From positions 1-64,000 of the forward strand of contig JAPPGG010000045.1 in NCBI GenBank assembly GCA_028875055.1: a stretch of DNA of 64,000 nucleotides, written 5' to 3'. A model generated the notes under the pieces. It saw only the letters and a list, made by a program, of their open reading frames with translations. It did not search any database and had not been told where the DNA came from. Below are positions 17,354 to 26,072 of the stretch, piece after piece. The stretch comes from Chloroflexota bacterium (GTDB taxonomy: Bacteria; Chloroflexota; Dehalococcoidia; Lucifugimonadales; UBA3495). Numbering within the stretch: the stretch's first letter is position 1; each line of letters opens with the position of its first letter. Made by a program: the position numbers and the translations under genes.

Positions 17354-18229
17354 TCAGCCCAGGAACCCCGACAGAATGCTGTCGCGAATGGTTTGGGCAA
17401 CCAGTTCAGGCCGCTGGACGGGAACGTCATGGATGCTGTCCTCGAGCCAGACCACCTCGACTCTGGGTAAGAGTTTCCTGGCATTAGCCACCGATTCCTC
17501 GCGACGGAACGTGCGTTCGGCCACGGAGTCATCATTCGCCATCCGGGCCGGAAGCATCAGCGTTGGACAAGGGACCTGGGGATATAGCTGGGACGGGTGA
17601 TGATCCCAGAGGGCATCTATTATCCGGAGGTGGTTTTCGCGGCTGAGACGGGTGCGGACGGTGCCGTCCTCCAGGGCCTCAAAGTTGGACATCAATATCT
17701 GGTCAAATTCGGGCGGAAGAGGGAAAGGCCGAACCCTGTTGCCGAATCGCTCCCTCAAGGCTTGAGACGTCATTCCGGCAAATAGGGGAGGCGCCATGTC
17801 TTCGCGGGCCTTTTCCAGGGTCATGCCAGGGCGGGCGGAAGGCTCGATCATCCCTCCGTCCACAAAGCAAATACCGGCGGCAATGTCCGGATAGGCCACC
17901 GAGAACTCCAGGGCAACATCGGCGCCCCAGGAATGACCAACGATGATGGGGCGTTCCAGCCCCCGCGCCCGTACGACACCAAGAAGGTCTCTGCCCACGC
18001 TGGCAAAGTCATAGCCGGATTCGGGTTTGTCACTTAGACCGTGCCCTCGCTGGTCTATGGCAATTACGGAGAAGTCCTCCGCGAGCATGGGGGCCACCAG
18101 GTCCCAGATATGGCAAGAGGAGGCAAGACCGTGCAGCAAAACGACGGACTTTCCAGTCCCTCCCCAGTCGCGGTAGTGCAGCCTGATGCCGTTGGTGGAG
18201 AAGTACCCATCGATTGCCGCCTGAACCAT
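17354..18229 (-). CDS. Alpha/beta hydrolase
   Basis: This 291-residue hydrolase carries the oxyanion motif LLHGLASSCHIWD, IDQRGHGLSDKP, the nucleophile elbow GHSWGA and a C-terminal His in LEDSIHDVPVQRPE. The catalytic Asp is probably in MLPARMANDDS. Enzymes of this type hydrolyse esters, epoxides or C-C bonds in ring-cleavage products. It resembles the hydrolase at 7967 in type but not closely in sequence. Confidence 0.87.
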   Translation of the reverse strand: MVQAAIDGYFSTNGIRLHYRDWGGTGKSVVLLHGLASSCHIWDLVAPMLAEDFSVIAIDQRGHGLSDKPESGYDFASVGRDLLGVVRARGLERPIIVGHSWGADVALEFSVAYPDIAAGICFVDGGMIEPSARPGMTLEKAREDMAPPLFAGMTSQALRERFGNRVRPFPLPPEFDQILMSNFEALEDGTVRTRLSRENHLRIIDALWDHHPSQLYPQVPCPTLMLPARMANDDSVAERTFRREESVANARKLLPRVEVVWLEDSIHDVPVQRPELVAQTIRDSILSGFLG

Positions 18230-18551
18230 CGTGCCCCCTGGAACTGGTGTGTGCGAGACCCCATTGGATACGCCAAGGGGATGTTACCCCCGCGCCAGGG
18301 GAATGACAACTACCGCCTGCCCTGCCACAGCCTTATGGACAGGGCTACCTGCCTATACTAGGATTAGCTAAGTTTGCCAATGGGTGGTGCCAGATTGGCC
18401 GGCTGCCCCGTAACCTGCCAGTATTGAAACAGTTTCTGGGCGGTGCTTGTGTCTTGAGGGCAACCGCGCGGGCGTTTGGGAACGATTATGGTCTTTCCCG
18501 CGGTGACGGGAAGGAGGTCTCGGCAACAACGTCTGGATGCAAGGATGAAGC
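18230..18551. other. Divergent intergenic region
   Basis: This spacer separates two divergently transcribed hydrolase genes and must hold their promoters, but I see no convincing -35/-10 pair, no repeat ends and no RNA gene in it. Confidence 0.4.
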
Positions 18552-19265
18552 ATGGCCTATAACGAACAGGCTTCCAACGAAAACAGGCCCAATGCCTACC
18601 TGAGGGTGCCGGTGCGGGATGCGCGTACCATTCCCTTGCCGGACGGCGACAAGGGGGAGGGGCTGGCCCTCCGCATGGACCGGGGAGAGATTCGGGCGGT
18701 TGTCCACCGGGCCCCGGAGTCACGGAAGGGTGTGATCTGGGTTTGTGGAGCGAGGGGAGGTTTTGGCGGACCGGGCCCGGGTATCTACAGCCAGTTGGCC
18801 GAGGAATTTACCGGGCTGGGAATTACGTCATTGCGCATGGACTACCGCCTGCCAAACGTCCTTCCGGAGTGCGCTATGGACCTGCTGACAGGTGTTTCCC
18901 ACCTGGAAGACATCGGCCACGATCCAGTGGTAATCGTGGGACATTCCTTCGGTGGCGCAGTGGTAATCGCGGCCGGGGCGGTGAGCAAGCACGTGGCGGG
19001 AGTGGTGTCGCTGTCTCCCCAGACCTACGGGGCCAACATGGCGGGGCTGGTCTCCCCGCGCCCAACCCTGGTAGTGCACGGAAAAGCGGATACACGGCTG
19101 CCCTATTCCTGCGGAATGCAGGTTTACGAGTGGGCCAAGGAGCCAAAGAGGCTGGTGCTTTACGACGGCGCTGAGCACCGGCTGGAAGAGTGCCGTACCG
19201 AGCTGGCCAAGCTGCTGCGGGAGTGGATACCGGAGACACTGAACGCCGACCCCGTTGAGCTGTAG
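18552..19265 (+). CDS. Dienelactone-hydrolase-like alpha/beta hydrolase
   Basis: This 237-residue hydrolase has a GHSFGG nucleophile elbow, VVHGKADTRLPYS holding the probable catalytic Asp and YDGAEHRLEE with the His. It has no cap insertion and resembles the dienelactone hydrolase/short esterase group. AAGGATGAAGC precedes the ATG. Its TAG stop overlaps the GTG start of the next gene by one base (TAGTG), so the two are translationally coupled and probably work on the same compound class. Confidence 0.85.
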   Translation: MAYNEQASNENRPNAYLRVPVRDARTIPLPDGDKGEGLALRMDRGEIRAVVHRAPESRKGVIWVCGARGGFGGPGPGIYSQLAEEFTGLGITSLRMDYRLPNVLPECAMDLLTGVSHLEDIGHDPVVIVGHSFGGAVVIAAGAVSKHVAGVVSLSPQTYGANMAGLVSPRPTLVVHGKADTRLPYSCGMQVYEWAKEPKRLVLYDGAEHRLEECRTELAKLLREWIPETLNADPVEL

Positions 19266-20122
19266 TGTACGGGGCCCGGAAAATCGACGTAAGTTTGTCA
19301 GTGAGGGCTGTTGAATTGACGACTTTGAGGGACCGCATAGGTTACGACGCCGGAGCCACCAGGCTGGAAGATGCGCTGGAAACGGCGGGGGCCAACGGGT
19401 TTTACTACCTGGACTTCAATGCCGACGAGGGTCCGAACCGCATAAACGAGTGGGACGACGGGCGGGTTGCGGCGGTAGTGGCAGCCGCCCGGGAAAAAGG
19501 GATAACCCTGACCCTGCACACTGCTTCGTCGGTGAACATTGCCGAGTTTTCGCCCTGCGTGGATGATGCCGTGGACCGGTACCTGGAGGCAAATATCGAC
19601 CTGGCCAAGAGGCTGGAGTGCCTTGGGGTGGTGACCCACGGCGGGTACCATTTCAGTAGTTCCCTGGACCTAAGGTTCCAGTCCTCGCTGGAACGGCTGA
19701 AGCGGGCTACAGCTTACGCCGAAAAGGCCGGCGTTAACCTGTTCCTGGAAAACCTTAACTTCGAGCCGGACCATGCAGAGGTCCACTACATGGCCCATAC
19801 GGTGGAGGAATGCCGCTACTACTTTGACGCCATTTCGTCTGAGCGGTTTGGGTGGGCATTTACCGTAAATCACGCCCACCTGGTGCCCGAGGATGTGGAC
19901 GGTTTCCTGGACGCGTTTGGCATTTCCCGCATTGGCGAGGTACGGCTGGCGGATAACACCGGGGAGAGGGAAGTGCATTTAAACCCCGGAGAGGGCAATA
20001 TCGATTTTCCGGCGGCGTTTGGCAGGCTGGAATCCTCGGGCTATACGGGTTTTTACACCATGGCCTTCGGGAGCCTGGAGGACAAAGTAGCCGCACGGGA
20101 GTATTTCCTAACCTGCGTTTGA
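19265..20122 (+). CDS. Sugar phosphate isomerase/epimerase-like TIM barrel
   Basis: This 285-residue protein belongs to the xylose-isomerase-like TIM-barrel superfamily (AP_endonuc_2 fold). Metal-ligand-type residues appear in THGGYH, LENLNFE, TVNHAHL and HLNPGEGNIDF, in the order normal for isomerases and epimerases of this group. The GTG start overlaps the previous stop codon by one base, and the first strand KIDVSLSV follows at once, supporting that start. It may process a sugar or keto-acid connected with the upstream hydrolase; the substrate is not evident. Confidence 0.85.
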   Translation: MYGARKIDVSLSVRAVELTTLRDRIGYDAGATRLEDALETAGANGFYYLDFNADEGPNRINEWDDGRVAAVVAAAREKGITLTLHTASSVNIAEFSPCVDDAVDRYLEANIDLAKRLECLGVVTHGGYHFSSSLDLRFQSSLERLKRATAYAEKAGVNLFLENLNFEPDHAEVHYMAHTVEECRYYFDAISSERFGWAFTVNHAHLVPEDVDGFLDAFGISRIGEVRLADNTGEREVHLNPGEGNIDFPAAFGRLESSGYTGFYTMAFGSLEDKVAAREYFLTCV

Positions 20123-20185
20123 GGGATGGAAGGAGTCAACATTCATGGAATCCCGGCTCGGGCGAAAGCGGGGCAGCCCTCACCG

Positions 20186-20382
20186 CAGGGCAATCGCGCT
20201 TTAGTTGAATGTCATGCTGAGCGAAGCCAAAGCATCTAAAATCTATCCCAGGAACCGACTTCATTACCCGCAACCGCGCTGAAGAGAAGGACTTTAGGCC
20301 CTTCGGCAGGCTCAGGGCGACATGACTTTTGCCTACCGAATTTGTGCCCCCTATAGCCAGAATCTATAACGCGACTGCCCTG
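20186..20382. repeat. Full-length MITE-like copy A with 10-bp target duplication
   Basis: This 197-bp non-coding element begins CAGGGCAATCGCGC and ends GCGACTGCCCTG. The direct repeat GCCCTCACCG at 20176-20185 and 20383-20392 is a perfect 10-bp target duplication. Its interior, including TGAATGTCATGCTGAGCGAA and AAAGCATCTAAAATCTATCC, is nearly the same as in the copy at 53426-53621. The two halves (GTCATGCTGAGC and GCTCAGGGCGACATGAC) can fold back on each other. Confidence 0.9.
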
Positions 20383-20445
20383 GCCCTCACCGCTGCCCCT
20401 CAATTGTTCTGGAGTAAGGCCTGCTCAACGCCCTGGCGTGACCGG

Positions 20446-20952
20446 CTAGGAGTCTTCGTTCCAGTCTCGGACGTAGCGGCGTTGGGCCTCGGTTTCCGGG
20501 GAGCGGGTCCAGTCCGACTTGGGACAGTCTTCCCAGAGCGCTCCCAGGCGTTCCAGGGCCTCATTCCCCGGGTAGCCGTGACGGGAAAGCCAGCAGCCAA
20601 CTATCGTACCCGTGCGGCCAATGCCTCCCATACAGTGCACGTAAACCGTCTTGCCTTCCGCCAGGCTGTCGTCAATGGTGTCCAGGATGGCGGTGGTCAG
20701 CTCAGGGGAAGACAGCACGCTTACGTCCCTGATTGCAAAGCGCCGGTGAGTTTGAGTGTCGGGGTCCAGCCACTGGGAATAGGGCAGCCTGTCCCCCTCT
20801 TCCGTCAGGTCGATGAAAACTTCGACCCCGCCTTCCTTGAGGGCGTCCAGCTTTTCGATGGACGACGGTTCGTCCAGGTTCCTGGGGTACTCGCCGGCCA
20901 GAAATGATCCCGGTACCACCCAGTAGCAATTGTCTATCGGCATTTCCTTCAA
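20446..20952 (-). CDS. Dual-specificity/tyrosine phosphatase
   Basis: This 168-residue protein has the protein-tyrosine-phosphatase loop HCMGGIGRTG (CX5R) with a general-acid loop region near LTEEGDRLPYSQW. It resembles small bacterial dual-specificity phosphatases of the cyclin-dependent-kinase-inhibitor-3-like type. The TTG start at 20952 has GAGGTGG upstream; the internal ATG at 20943 has AAGGAA too close to serve. It begins nine bases after the upstream lipoprotein gene, so it is the third gene of an operon starting with panE. The target is unknown and may be a phosphoprotein or a phosphorylated small molecule. Confidence 0.88.
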   Translation of the reverse strand: MKEMPIDNCYWVVPGSFLAGEYPRNLDEPSSIEKLDALKEGGVEVFIDLTEEGDRLPYSQWLDPDTQTHRRFAIRDVSVLSSPELTTAILDTIDDSLAEGKTVYVHCMGGIGRTGTIVGCWLSRHGYPGNEALERLGALWEDCPKSDWTRSPETEAQRRYVRDWNEDS

Positions 20953-20961
20953 TTTCCACCT

Positions 20962-22932
20962 CTATTCGTCGGCCAGGCTGACAGGAATGATGTAAACGCC
21001 CTTGGCGCGGGGCATCAGGGAACTCTCGTAGTTGTAGTGGGTTTCGACCAGCATACGGTATTCGGTGTCGGAGAGCTTTTGCCAGCCGAAGGGCACCGGA
21101 TTCCAGCCCACCATCTGGAGCAGCCTTTCCGACTTTTCCACCACGGAGTCCAGCCCGTCCTCCCTGACGCGAAGGACGTTGGCCGTCATTGCAAAGTCGT
21201 CAGCCACTTCCTTGCCGGTCATAAAGAGATGCATAGCCTGCGGGTCAGCATCCAGGCGGCCCAGGGGCATCCAGCTGAGGGTGTGGTCCCAGGAAATCAG
21301 TCGGGCGAAATTCGCGTCGCTGGCGTGGAAATTCTCGGCTGAAACGTCCACCACCCAGATGCCTCCCCCTTCGTCGGTGAAGCCGTAGAGGGTGTTGAAC
21401 AAGTAGTCGCCTGCGGAACTCATACGGGGCGACGAGCCGTAGAGGCCGGCTTCGGGAGCGCGGGGAAACCGGTCAATAGGATAGCGGACTTTCACGTAAT
21501 CGTTGGGGCTGTCCAGATCGGCCAGGTAAACCGCCTGCCAGCGAGGATCGGCGGGAGTGTCTCCTTCAGCCGGCGTCCAGCCTTCGGAGCTGAACAGCCA
21601 GCGGCGGTCATTGTAGGGCAGGGGCTGGGCCATGAGGATTATGCCCGGGGCCACGTATAGTTCCGTGGCATGACCGCTGTCGTCCACCTCCATGATCCGG
21701 TACCGCTGCCTCTTGTCGGGCTCCAATGAGCGGCGGACGGTCAGGTAATGGCGTTTCGCCGAATCTTCTGCTCCGGGATAGGCGCGCAGGCCCCCAGCGG
21801 TGTCGCAATCTTCCAGCCAGTCCACTCGCTGCTGCCGGAAGACATCGGCTATCCACAGCCCCTCAAACCCGAAGTACTGGACTCCGGCACCCAAACCTTC
21901 CCACAGCAGAGCCTGGATGCGGTCTCCAAACCCGAGGTCCTCCGCCAGGTCGGGAAGGGCATGAGCGGGCGTGTAGCGAAACCCCACCGAGTGGAGAAGT
22001 TCCGCGTAGTCGTGGGCGACCAGGCTTTCCCGATAAACGTCGCATTGCTTGCGGGCCAGGGGCGCCGGCGGGTATCGCTGGTCCTCGAAGGAGAGCATGA
22101 GGATTTCCAGCTCGTATTCCCGGGCCAATGGCGAGGACCCGCCGCTGAGAGCCCGGGAATTCAGGTGAAGGTGGGTTGGGGAGGCGATACGATCGTCATT
22201 GCTCTGCCATTCGGCGGGGAGCTCGGACGGAATGACCAGGAAGGTCCCGTCAAGGAAAACATCGGTGACGACGCCGGACGACCACCGCCGGCGCTGGTAC
22301 TCGAACTCAAGGCTGGCAAACAGGGCATCGGGGTCCCGGGAATTCAACCCTGCACGCAAGTCTTCGCTGGCGGGAATGCCCATTTCCCGCAGGCGGTAAA
22401 CCTTGTGGACCGGGTGTTCTCCCACCAGTTCGGACTCCAGCGCCAGCGGGTCAAGGTAGGCGACGTTGTCGCCGGCGGTGAGCCTGACCTTTGCCCTGCC
22501 GCCGAGAAGCACAATAGCGTCGGGGTCGCCCTCGACATCAACCAGCTCTCCCTCTTCATTCAAGGCATAGAAATGGGGCCTGAGCAGTTCGGCGAAGGGC
22601 TTGCCTGTACTGTATTCAGGACGCCTCTTGAGGTGATCAGCAGGCATTTCCTGCTCTCCTGGGGACAAGTTGACCTCCGTTGCGGGTTCGCGGGCGGGCG
22701 CCTTGAGCGCGACGGCCGGGGTCTCGACCGGCGGGGGCTGGGTAGCAACCGCCTTTGTGGCAAGTGCGACGGCGCTGGCGGCTCGCGGGGGCGCCTCCGC
22801 GGCTTGGGGGATGGCCCCACCGGGGTCGGGAGTCGCCATCTGGGTGCAGGCGGCGGCCAGGGCCGTCAAGGCAAGGGCCACGACTCTTATAGCGCGGATG
22901 CTGCGTGGCGGCGGCAAGGGAACAAACCTCAC
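20962..22932 (-). CDS. Large lipoprotein of unknown function
   Basis: This 656-residue protein starts with a short signal peptide and lipobox (ALTALAAAC), then an Ala/Pro-rich spacer of about 70 residues, then a long globular region. I do not recognise a family. Many Trp, Tyr and acidic residues and short strand-like stretches (RRWLFSSEGWTPAEGD, AVYLADLDSPNDYVKVRYP, GGIWVVDVSAENF) suggest a beta-rich, possibly propeller-like, surface-anchored protein. The GTG start overlaps the TGA of panE (GTGA), so the genes are translationally coupled. The link between a cytosolic pantothenate enzyme and a surface lipoprotein is not obvious. Confidence 0.75.
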   Translation of the reverse strand: MRFVPLPPPRSIRAIRVVALALTALAAACTQMATPDPGGAIPQAAEAPPRAASAVALATKAVATQPPPVETPAVALKAPAREPATEVNLSPGEQEMPADHLKRRPEYSTGKPFAELLRPHFYALNEEGELVDVEGDPDAIVLLGGRAKVRLTAGDNVAYLDPLALESELVGEHPVHKVYRLREMGIPASEDLRAGLNSRDPDALFASLEFEYQRRRWSSGVVTDVFLDGTFLVIPSELPAEWQSNDDRIASPTHLHLNSRALSGGSSPLAREYELEILMLSFEDQRYPPAPLARKQCDVYRESLVAHDYAELLHSVGFRYTPAHALPDLAEDLGFGDRIQALLWEGLGAGVQYFGFEGLWIADVFRQQRVDWLEDCDTAGGLRAYPGAEDSAKRHYLTVRRSLEPDKRQRYRIMEVDDSGHATELYVAPGIILMAQPLPYNDRRWLFSSEGWTPAEGDTPADPRWQAVYLADLDSPNDYVKVRYPIDRFPRAPEAGLYGSSPRMSSAGDYLFNTLYGFTDEGGGIWVVDVSAENFHASDANFARLISWDHTLSWMPLGRLDADPQAMHLFMTGKEVADDFAMTANVLRVREDGLDSVVEKSERLLQMVGWNPVPFGWQKLSDTEYRMLVETHYNYESSLMPRAKGVYIIPVSLADE

Positions 22933-23855
22933 TTGCCGGCTGCGAAGGGTTTGAGGGCAGCGTAAATGACATCGTTGATGGGGGTGGAGACGCCAACCTG
23001 CCTGCCTGCCCTTACTACGGCCCCGTTCAGCGCCTCCAGTTCAAGGGGGCGACCGGCCATGATATCGGCGTGCATGGAAGCGTGCATGTCTTCCAGGTCT
23101 CCCTCTATGTATTCGACAGTGCTATCGACGATACGAGGGTCCAGGTTTATGCCGGTGGCATGGGCCACAGTCTCGATTTCCCTCATGCAGTTGACGATCA
23201 CCGCGCGCCACTCGGGGCGGGGCACTATCTGGGCCATAGTCTCGCGGGCGAGGCTGGTGGCTCCGGCCATTGTCGCAATGAAGAGGAACTTGGTCCACAG
23301 GGTCTGCCGTATGTCCTGGCTGAACTGGGCGTTGATTCCCGCGGTGGCCAGGGTCTCCTCGATGGCCCTGCCTCGCTGGCTGTCACTGCCGTCGGGTTCG
23401 CCAAAGGCGATTCTCACAACGCTGCCGCTTTGCCGGACCAGGCCGGGGCCCAGACGCGCGGCCTCGATATATGCTGCTCCGGGCAAGACCCGCTGGCTGC
23501 CGAGTACCTGGGCGGCGGCCTGGTAGCTGTCGATGCCGTTCTGAAGGCACAAAACGCTGGTATCCGGACCAACCAATGGCCGCATTGCGGGGACGGCCGC
23601 GTCATTCTGATAAGTCTTTACGGTCAATAGCGCCAGGTCAACGGGCCCGACGGCAGCCGGGTCACAGGTGGCCTGGAGGGCGTCGCCGTATGGGATTGTA
23701 AGCAGTTCGGCGTCGGTCTGGATGCGCAGGCCGCTATCCCTGATGGCCGCCAGGTGCTCGCCCCGGGCAATAAGGGTGACCTCGTTACCGGCCAGGGCCA
23801 GCGTGCCCCCGAAGTAGCTGCCAATACTGCCCGCACCCATTACCGCAATGCGCAT
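22929..23855 (-). CDS. panE: 2-dehydropantoate 2-reductase
   Basis: This 308-residue enzyme would reduce ketopantoate to pantoate with NADPH in pantothenate synthesis. It has the N-terminal GAGSIGSYFGG Rossmann motif, LALLTVKTYQ, LQNGID, the catalytic Lys region LWTKFLFIATMAGATSL and the C-terminal pattern HASMHADIMAGRPLELEALNG. Paralogues of this family can also reduce other 2-keto acids, so ketopantoate is likely but not certain. Pantothenate synthetase lies far away at 61097, not in this operon. Confidence 0.88.
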   Translation of the reverse strand: MRIAVMGAGSIGSYFGGTLALAGNEVTLIARGEHLAAIRDSGLRIQTDAELLTIPYGDALQATCDPAAVGPVDLALLTVKTYQNDAAVPAMRPLVGPDTSVLCLQNGIDSYQAAAQVLGSQRVLPGAAYIEAARLGPGLVRQSGSVVRIAFGEPDGSDSQRGRAIEETLATAGINAQFSQDIRQTLWTKFLFIATMAGATSLARETMAQIVPRPEWRAVIVNCMREIETVAHATGINLDPRIVDSTVEYIEGDLEDMHASMHADIMAGRPLELEALNGAVVRAGRQVGVSTPINDVIYAALKPFAAGK

Positions 23856-24358
23856 GCCACCTCTCCATTTCAGTGGAATTTCCTGAATCCTTCAGGAGGA
23901 ACGATAAACCGAAATTGAGGGAATGACAACGGGTGAGGATACCGCTATGCCCGCTATTCTCGGGTGCGAAACCAGGAACCTGTCTCAAGACTGGCAAGTT
24001 GGGGGCAGCGGGTTGTCCCGGAAGCGTTTTCACCTCCATCCGAGGCCTGTCTGGTAAAGCGGGTGGGAACTCCTGGCATGGTCTCTATCGGCACTATGAA
24101 CACGCCTGGAGTGTGAAGAAGCGTTCCATAACAGGCAGCATCGCACCGGTGGAACGGTGGAGATGTAATCAGGACGGGTCTGATCTCCACGCCTGTATCA
24201 ACCACCTGAATGGCAACGCTACCGCAGTGTAAATTCAGCTTGACGGCGGTTTGTTTTGTTCTTATGCTGAACTGACTTCCCGGAAGGCGATCAGAGCAAG
24301 AGACAGGACCCGACTGACCCTTCGGCGGTGGCCGGAGAGTCGGCAGAAGGAGCATCGG
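23856..24358. other. Divergent intergenic region without recognisable content
   Basis: This 503-base spacer lies between divergent panE and the Zn-ribbon gene. Short open frames on both strands show no family-like sequence. I see no repeat ends, RNA gene or clear promoter. Confidence 0.4.
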
Positions 24359-24790
24359 ATGACCCAGCAGAATCAACCCGCCCCCCCGATAACCCCGCCC
24401 GTACCGCAGCCGGAGTCTGACTATTACTGGGAAAAGTGCAAGGAGCGCGAGCTGTGGCTGCGGCGTTGCGTTGCATGCGGCAATGTTTATTTCTATCCCA
24501 GGGACATTTGTCCCAAGTGTTTCTCCCGCAATACAGACTGGGTTAAGAGCAGCGGCAAGGGCACAGTCCACACTTTCTGCATTGTCCACCGCGCGCCGAC
24601 GCCGGCCTTTCGGGACATGGTTCCCTACGTTCCCGTGATTGTTGACCTGAAAGAGGGCGCGCGCATCATCTCCCACCTGATTGACATAGAACCGGACCCT
24701 GAAGTGATCAAGTGCGGCATGGCGGTGGAAGTAACCTTCGACGACCTGACAGAAACCATCAGCCTGCCCAAGTTCCGGCCGGCCAGCTAG
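24359..24790 (+). CDS. Zn-ribbon/OB-fold acyl-CoA-associated protein (DUF35)
   Basis: This 143-residue protein has the rubredoxin-like zinc ribbon CVACGNVYFYPRDICPKC followed by an OB-fold domain (GKGTVHTFCIVHRAPTPAF, VPYVPVIVDLKEGARI). Members of this family partner with thiolase-like proteins or acyl-CoA enzymes, where they may channel CoA-bound intermediates. The start at 24359 has AAGGAG seven bases upstream. Its stop overlaps the start of the next gene (TAGTG). No thiolase is in the window, so its partner must be elsewhere or be of a different kind. Confidence 0.88.
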   Translation: MTQQNQPAPPITPPVPQPESDYYWEKCKERELWLRRCVACGNVYFYPRDICPKCFSRNTDWVKSSGKGTVHTFCIVHRAPTPAFRDMVPYVPVIVDLKEGARIISHLIDIEPDPEVIKCGMAVEVTFDDLTETISLPKFRPAS

Positions 24791-25584
24791 TGGCGCGCGG
24801 CGTGGACTTGACCGGAAAGGTCGCCATAGTCACTGGCGGCAGCCGGGGCATAGGCCGAGCGGTCAGCCAGGGGCTGGCCAGGGCCGGCGCGCGGGTGGTC
24901 GTGGCATCCCGGACTGAGGACGAGGCCCCGCCGGGGTCGGAGTATGAGCGCTATGCCTCCGGTAATATCCACGACACCGTCGGCAGCATTCTGGAAGAGG
25001 GCGGGGATGCCATAGCCGTACGCTGCGACGTAAGCGACCCTTCAGACCTGCACCACCTGGCGCGCACTGCGGCCGACCGGTTTGGCGGCATAGATATCCT
25101 GTTTTCCAACGCCGGAATTGATTGCGAGTCGGCGGTCATTGACCTGGACCAGGAGCTGCTGGACCGCACGCTGGCGGTGAATGTCCGGGCTCCTTTGCTG
25201 CTGTGCAAGTTTGCCCTTCCCTTCATGCTGGGACGCTCGTCCGGCTCCATAATCGGCGTAACTTCAGGGTCAGCCAGGGGCTACCGGGAAGGACGCGTGG
25301 GATATTCCATGAGCAAGGCTGCCCTGGAGAGGATGTTTCTTAGCCTGGCCGAAGAGGTAAGGCCCCACAACATAGCCGTCAATCTCTTCAGCCCGGGGAG
25401 GGTAGATACCTGGATGAACCGGCGGGGCGACTGGCCCGGAACCGCCCACATCCCCATGGTCCAGCCAAACGAAGTGAGCGAAGCCGCCGTCTGGCTGGCC
25501 GGCCAGACGGCCAGGTCCTTTACGGGCCAGGTGGTCGAGCGTGCCGACTTTGGAGTGACCTGGGGCGACGGAGTTTCCGCCTGA
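24790..25584 (+). CDS. Short-chain dehydrogenase/reductase
   Basis: This 264-residue SDR has VTGGSRGIGRAV for NAD(P) binding, LFSNAGI, Ser in GVTSGSARG and catalytic YSMSK. The GTG start at 24790 overlaps the previous TAG by one base, the same TAGTG coupling seen at 19265. Classical SDRs of this size oxidise or reduce alcohols and ketones; here a 3-hydroxyacyl or ring alcohol would suit the neighbouring acyl-CoA-associated protein. The substrate is not determined. Confidence 0.9.
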   Translation: MARGVDLTGKVAIVTGGSRGIGRAVSQGLARAGARVVVASRTEDEAPPGSEYERYASGNIHDTVGSILEEGGDAIAVRCDVSDPSDLHHLARTAADRFGGIDILFSNAGIDCESAVIDLDQELLDRTLAVNVRAPLLLCKFALPFMLGRSSGSIIGVTSGSARGYREGRVGYSMSKAALERMFLSLAEEVRPHNIAVNLFSPGRVDTWMNRRGDWPGTAHIPMVQPNEVSEAAVWLAGQTARSFTGQVVERADFGVTWGDGVSA

Positions 25585-25671
25585 CCCGGGGTCAGGATAC
25601 CTGGCGGCACTCTGCAAACGTGAACACTCCGGGGACAGCAAAGAACAACTCTAAGGTAAGGAGAATGATCG

Positions 25672-25980
25672 ATGACAACACCCAATCCTGCCAGCGAAAT
25701 CGCGCCCAAGATGGCGGAACTGAGCGCCAACGTACTGTTTGGAGACGTTTGGGAGCGACCCGAACTGTCCAAGCGGGACCGCAGCATGATTACGGTAGCT
25801 ACACTGGTGGCGCTTTACCGCACCGAACAGCTGCGGGGACACATAAATCGGGCCCTGGACAATGGCGTTACCAAAGAGGAGATTGGAGAGATAATAACCC
25901 ACATGGCATTCTACGCAGGGTGGCCCACCGCCGCCAACGCTGTGCGGGTGGCCAAGGAAGTGTTTGATTCGCGGGGATAG
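25672..25980 (+). CDS. Carboxymuconolactone decarboxylase-family protein
   Basis: This 102-residue single-domain protein matches the CMD fold (LSKRDRSMITVATLVALYRTEQL, HINRALDNGVTKEEIGEIITHMAFYAGWPTAANA). It lacks the CxxC pair of AhpD-type peroxidases, so it is closer to 4-carboxymuconolactone decarboxylase or an uncharacterised branch. GGAG lies eight bases before the ATG. Two other CMD-fold genes occur at 27994 and 51445. Confidence 0.9.
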   Translation: MTTPNPASEIAPKMAELSANVLFGDVWERPELSKRDRSMITVATLVALYRTEQLRGHINRALDNGVTKEEIGEIITHMAFYAGWPTAANAVRVAKEVFDSRG

Positions 25981-26010
25981 CTGCCGTGCGTCATAGCTGA
26001 GGAATTTCAG

Positions 26011-26043
26011 GGGGACGGGTTGACTGCCTGTCCCCTTTCATTT
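26011..26043 (+). terminator. Rho-independent terminator
   Basis: GGGGACGGG (26011-26019) pairs with CCTGTCCCC (26027-26035) with one mismatch and a 7-base loop, followed by TTTCATTT. It lies 30 bases after the CMD gene and before a convergent gene. Confidence 0.7.
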
Positions 26044-26072
26044 GGCGGACTGGGTTCGCGCCGGTTGCGACT

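Noticed and set aside
21748-22965. 405-codon plus-strand open frame opposite the lipoprotein gene
   Set aside because: It mirrors the real minus-strand gene; no ribosome site and a composition typical of an antisense shadow.
23933-24232. Small gene in the panE/DUF35 spacer
   Set aside because: No ribosome site, no recognisable motif and open frames on both strands of similar length.
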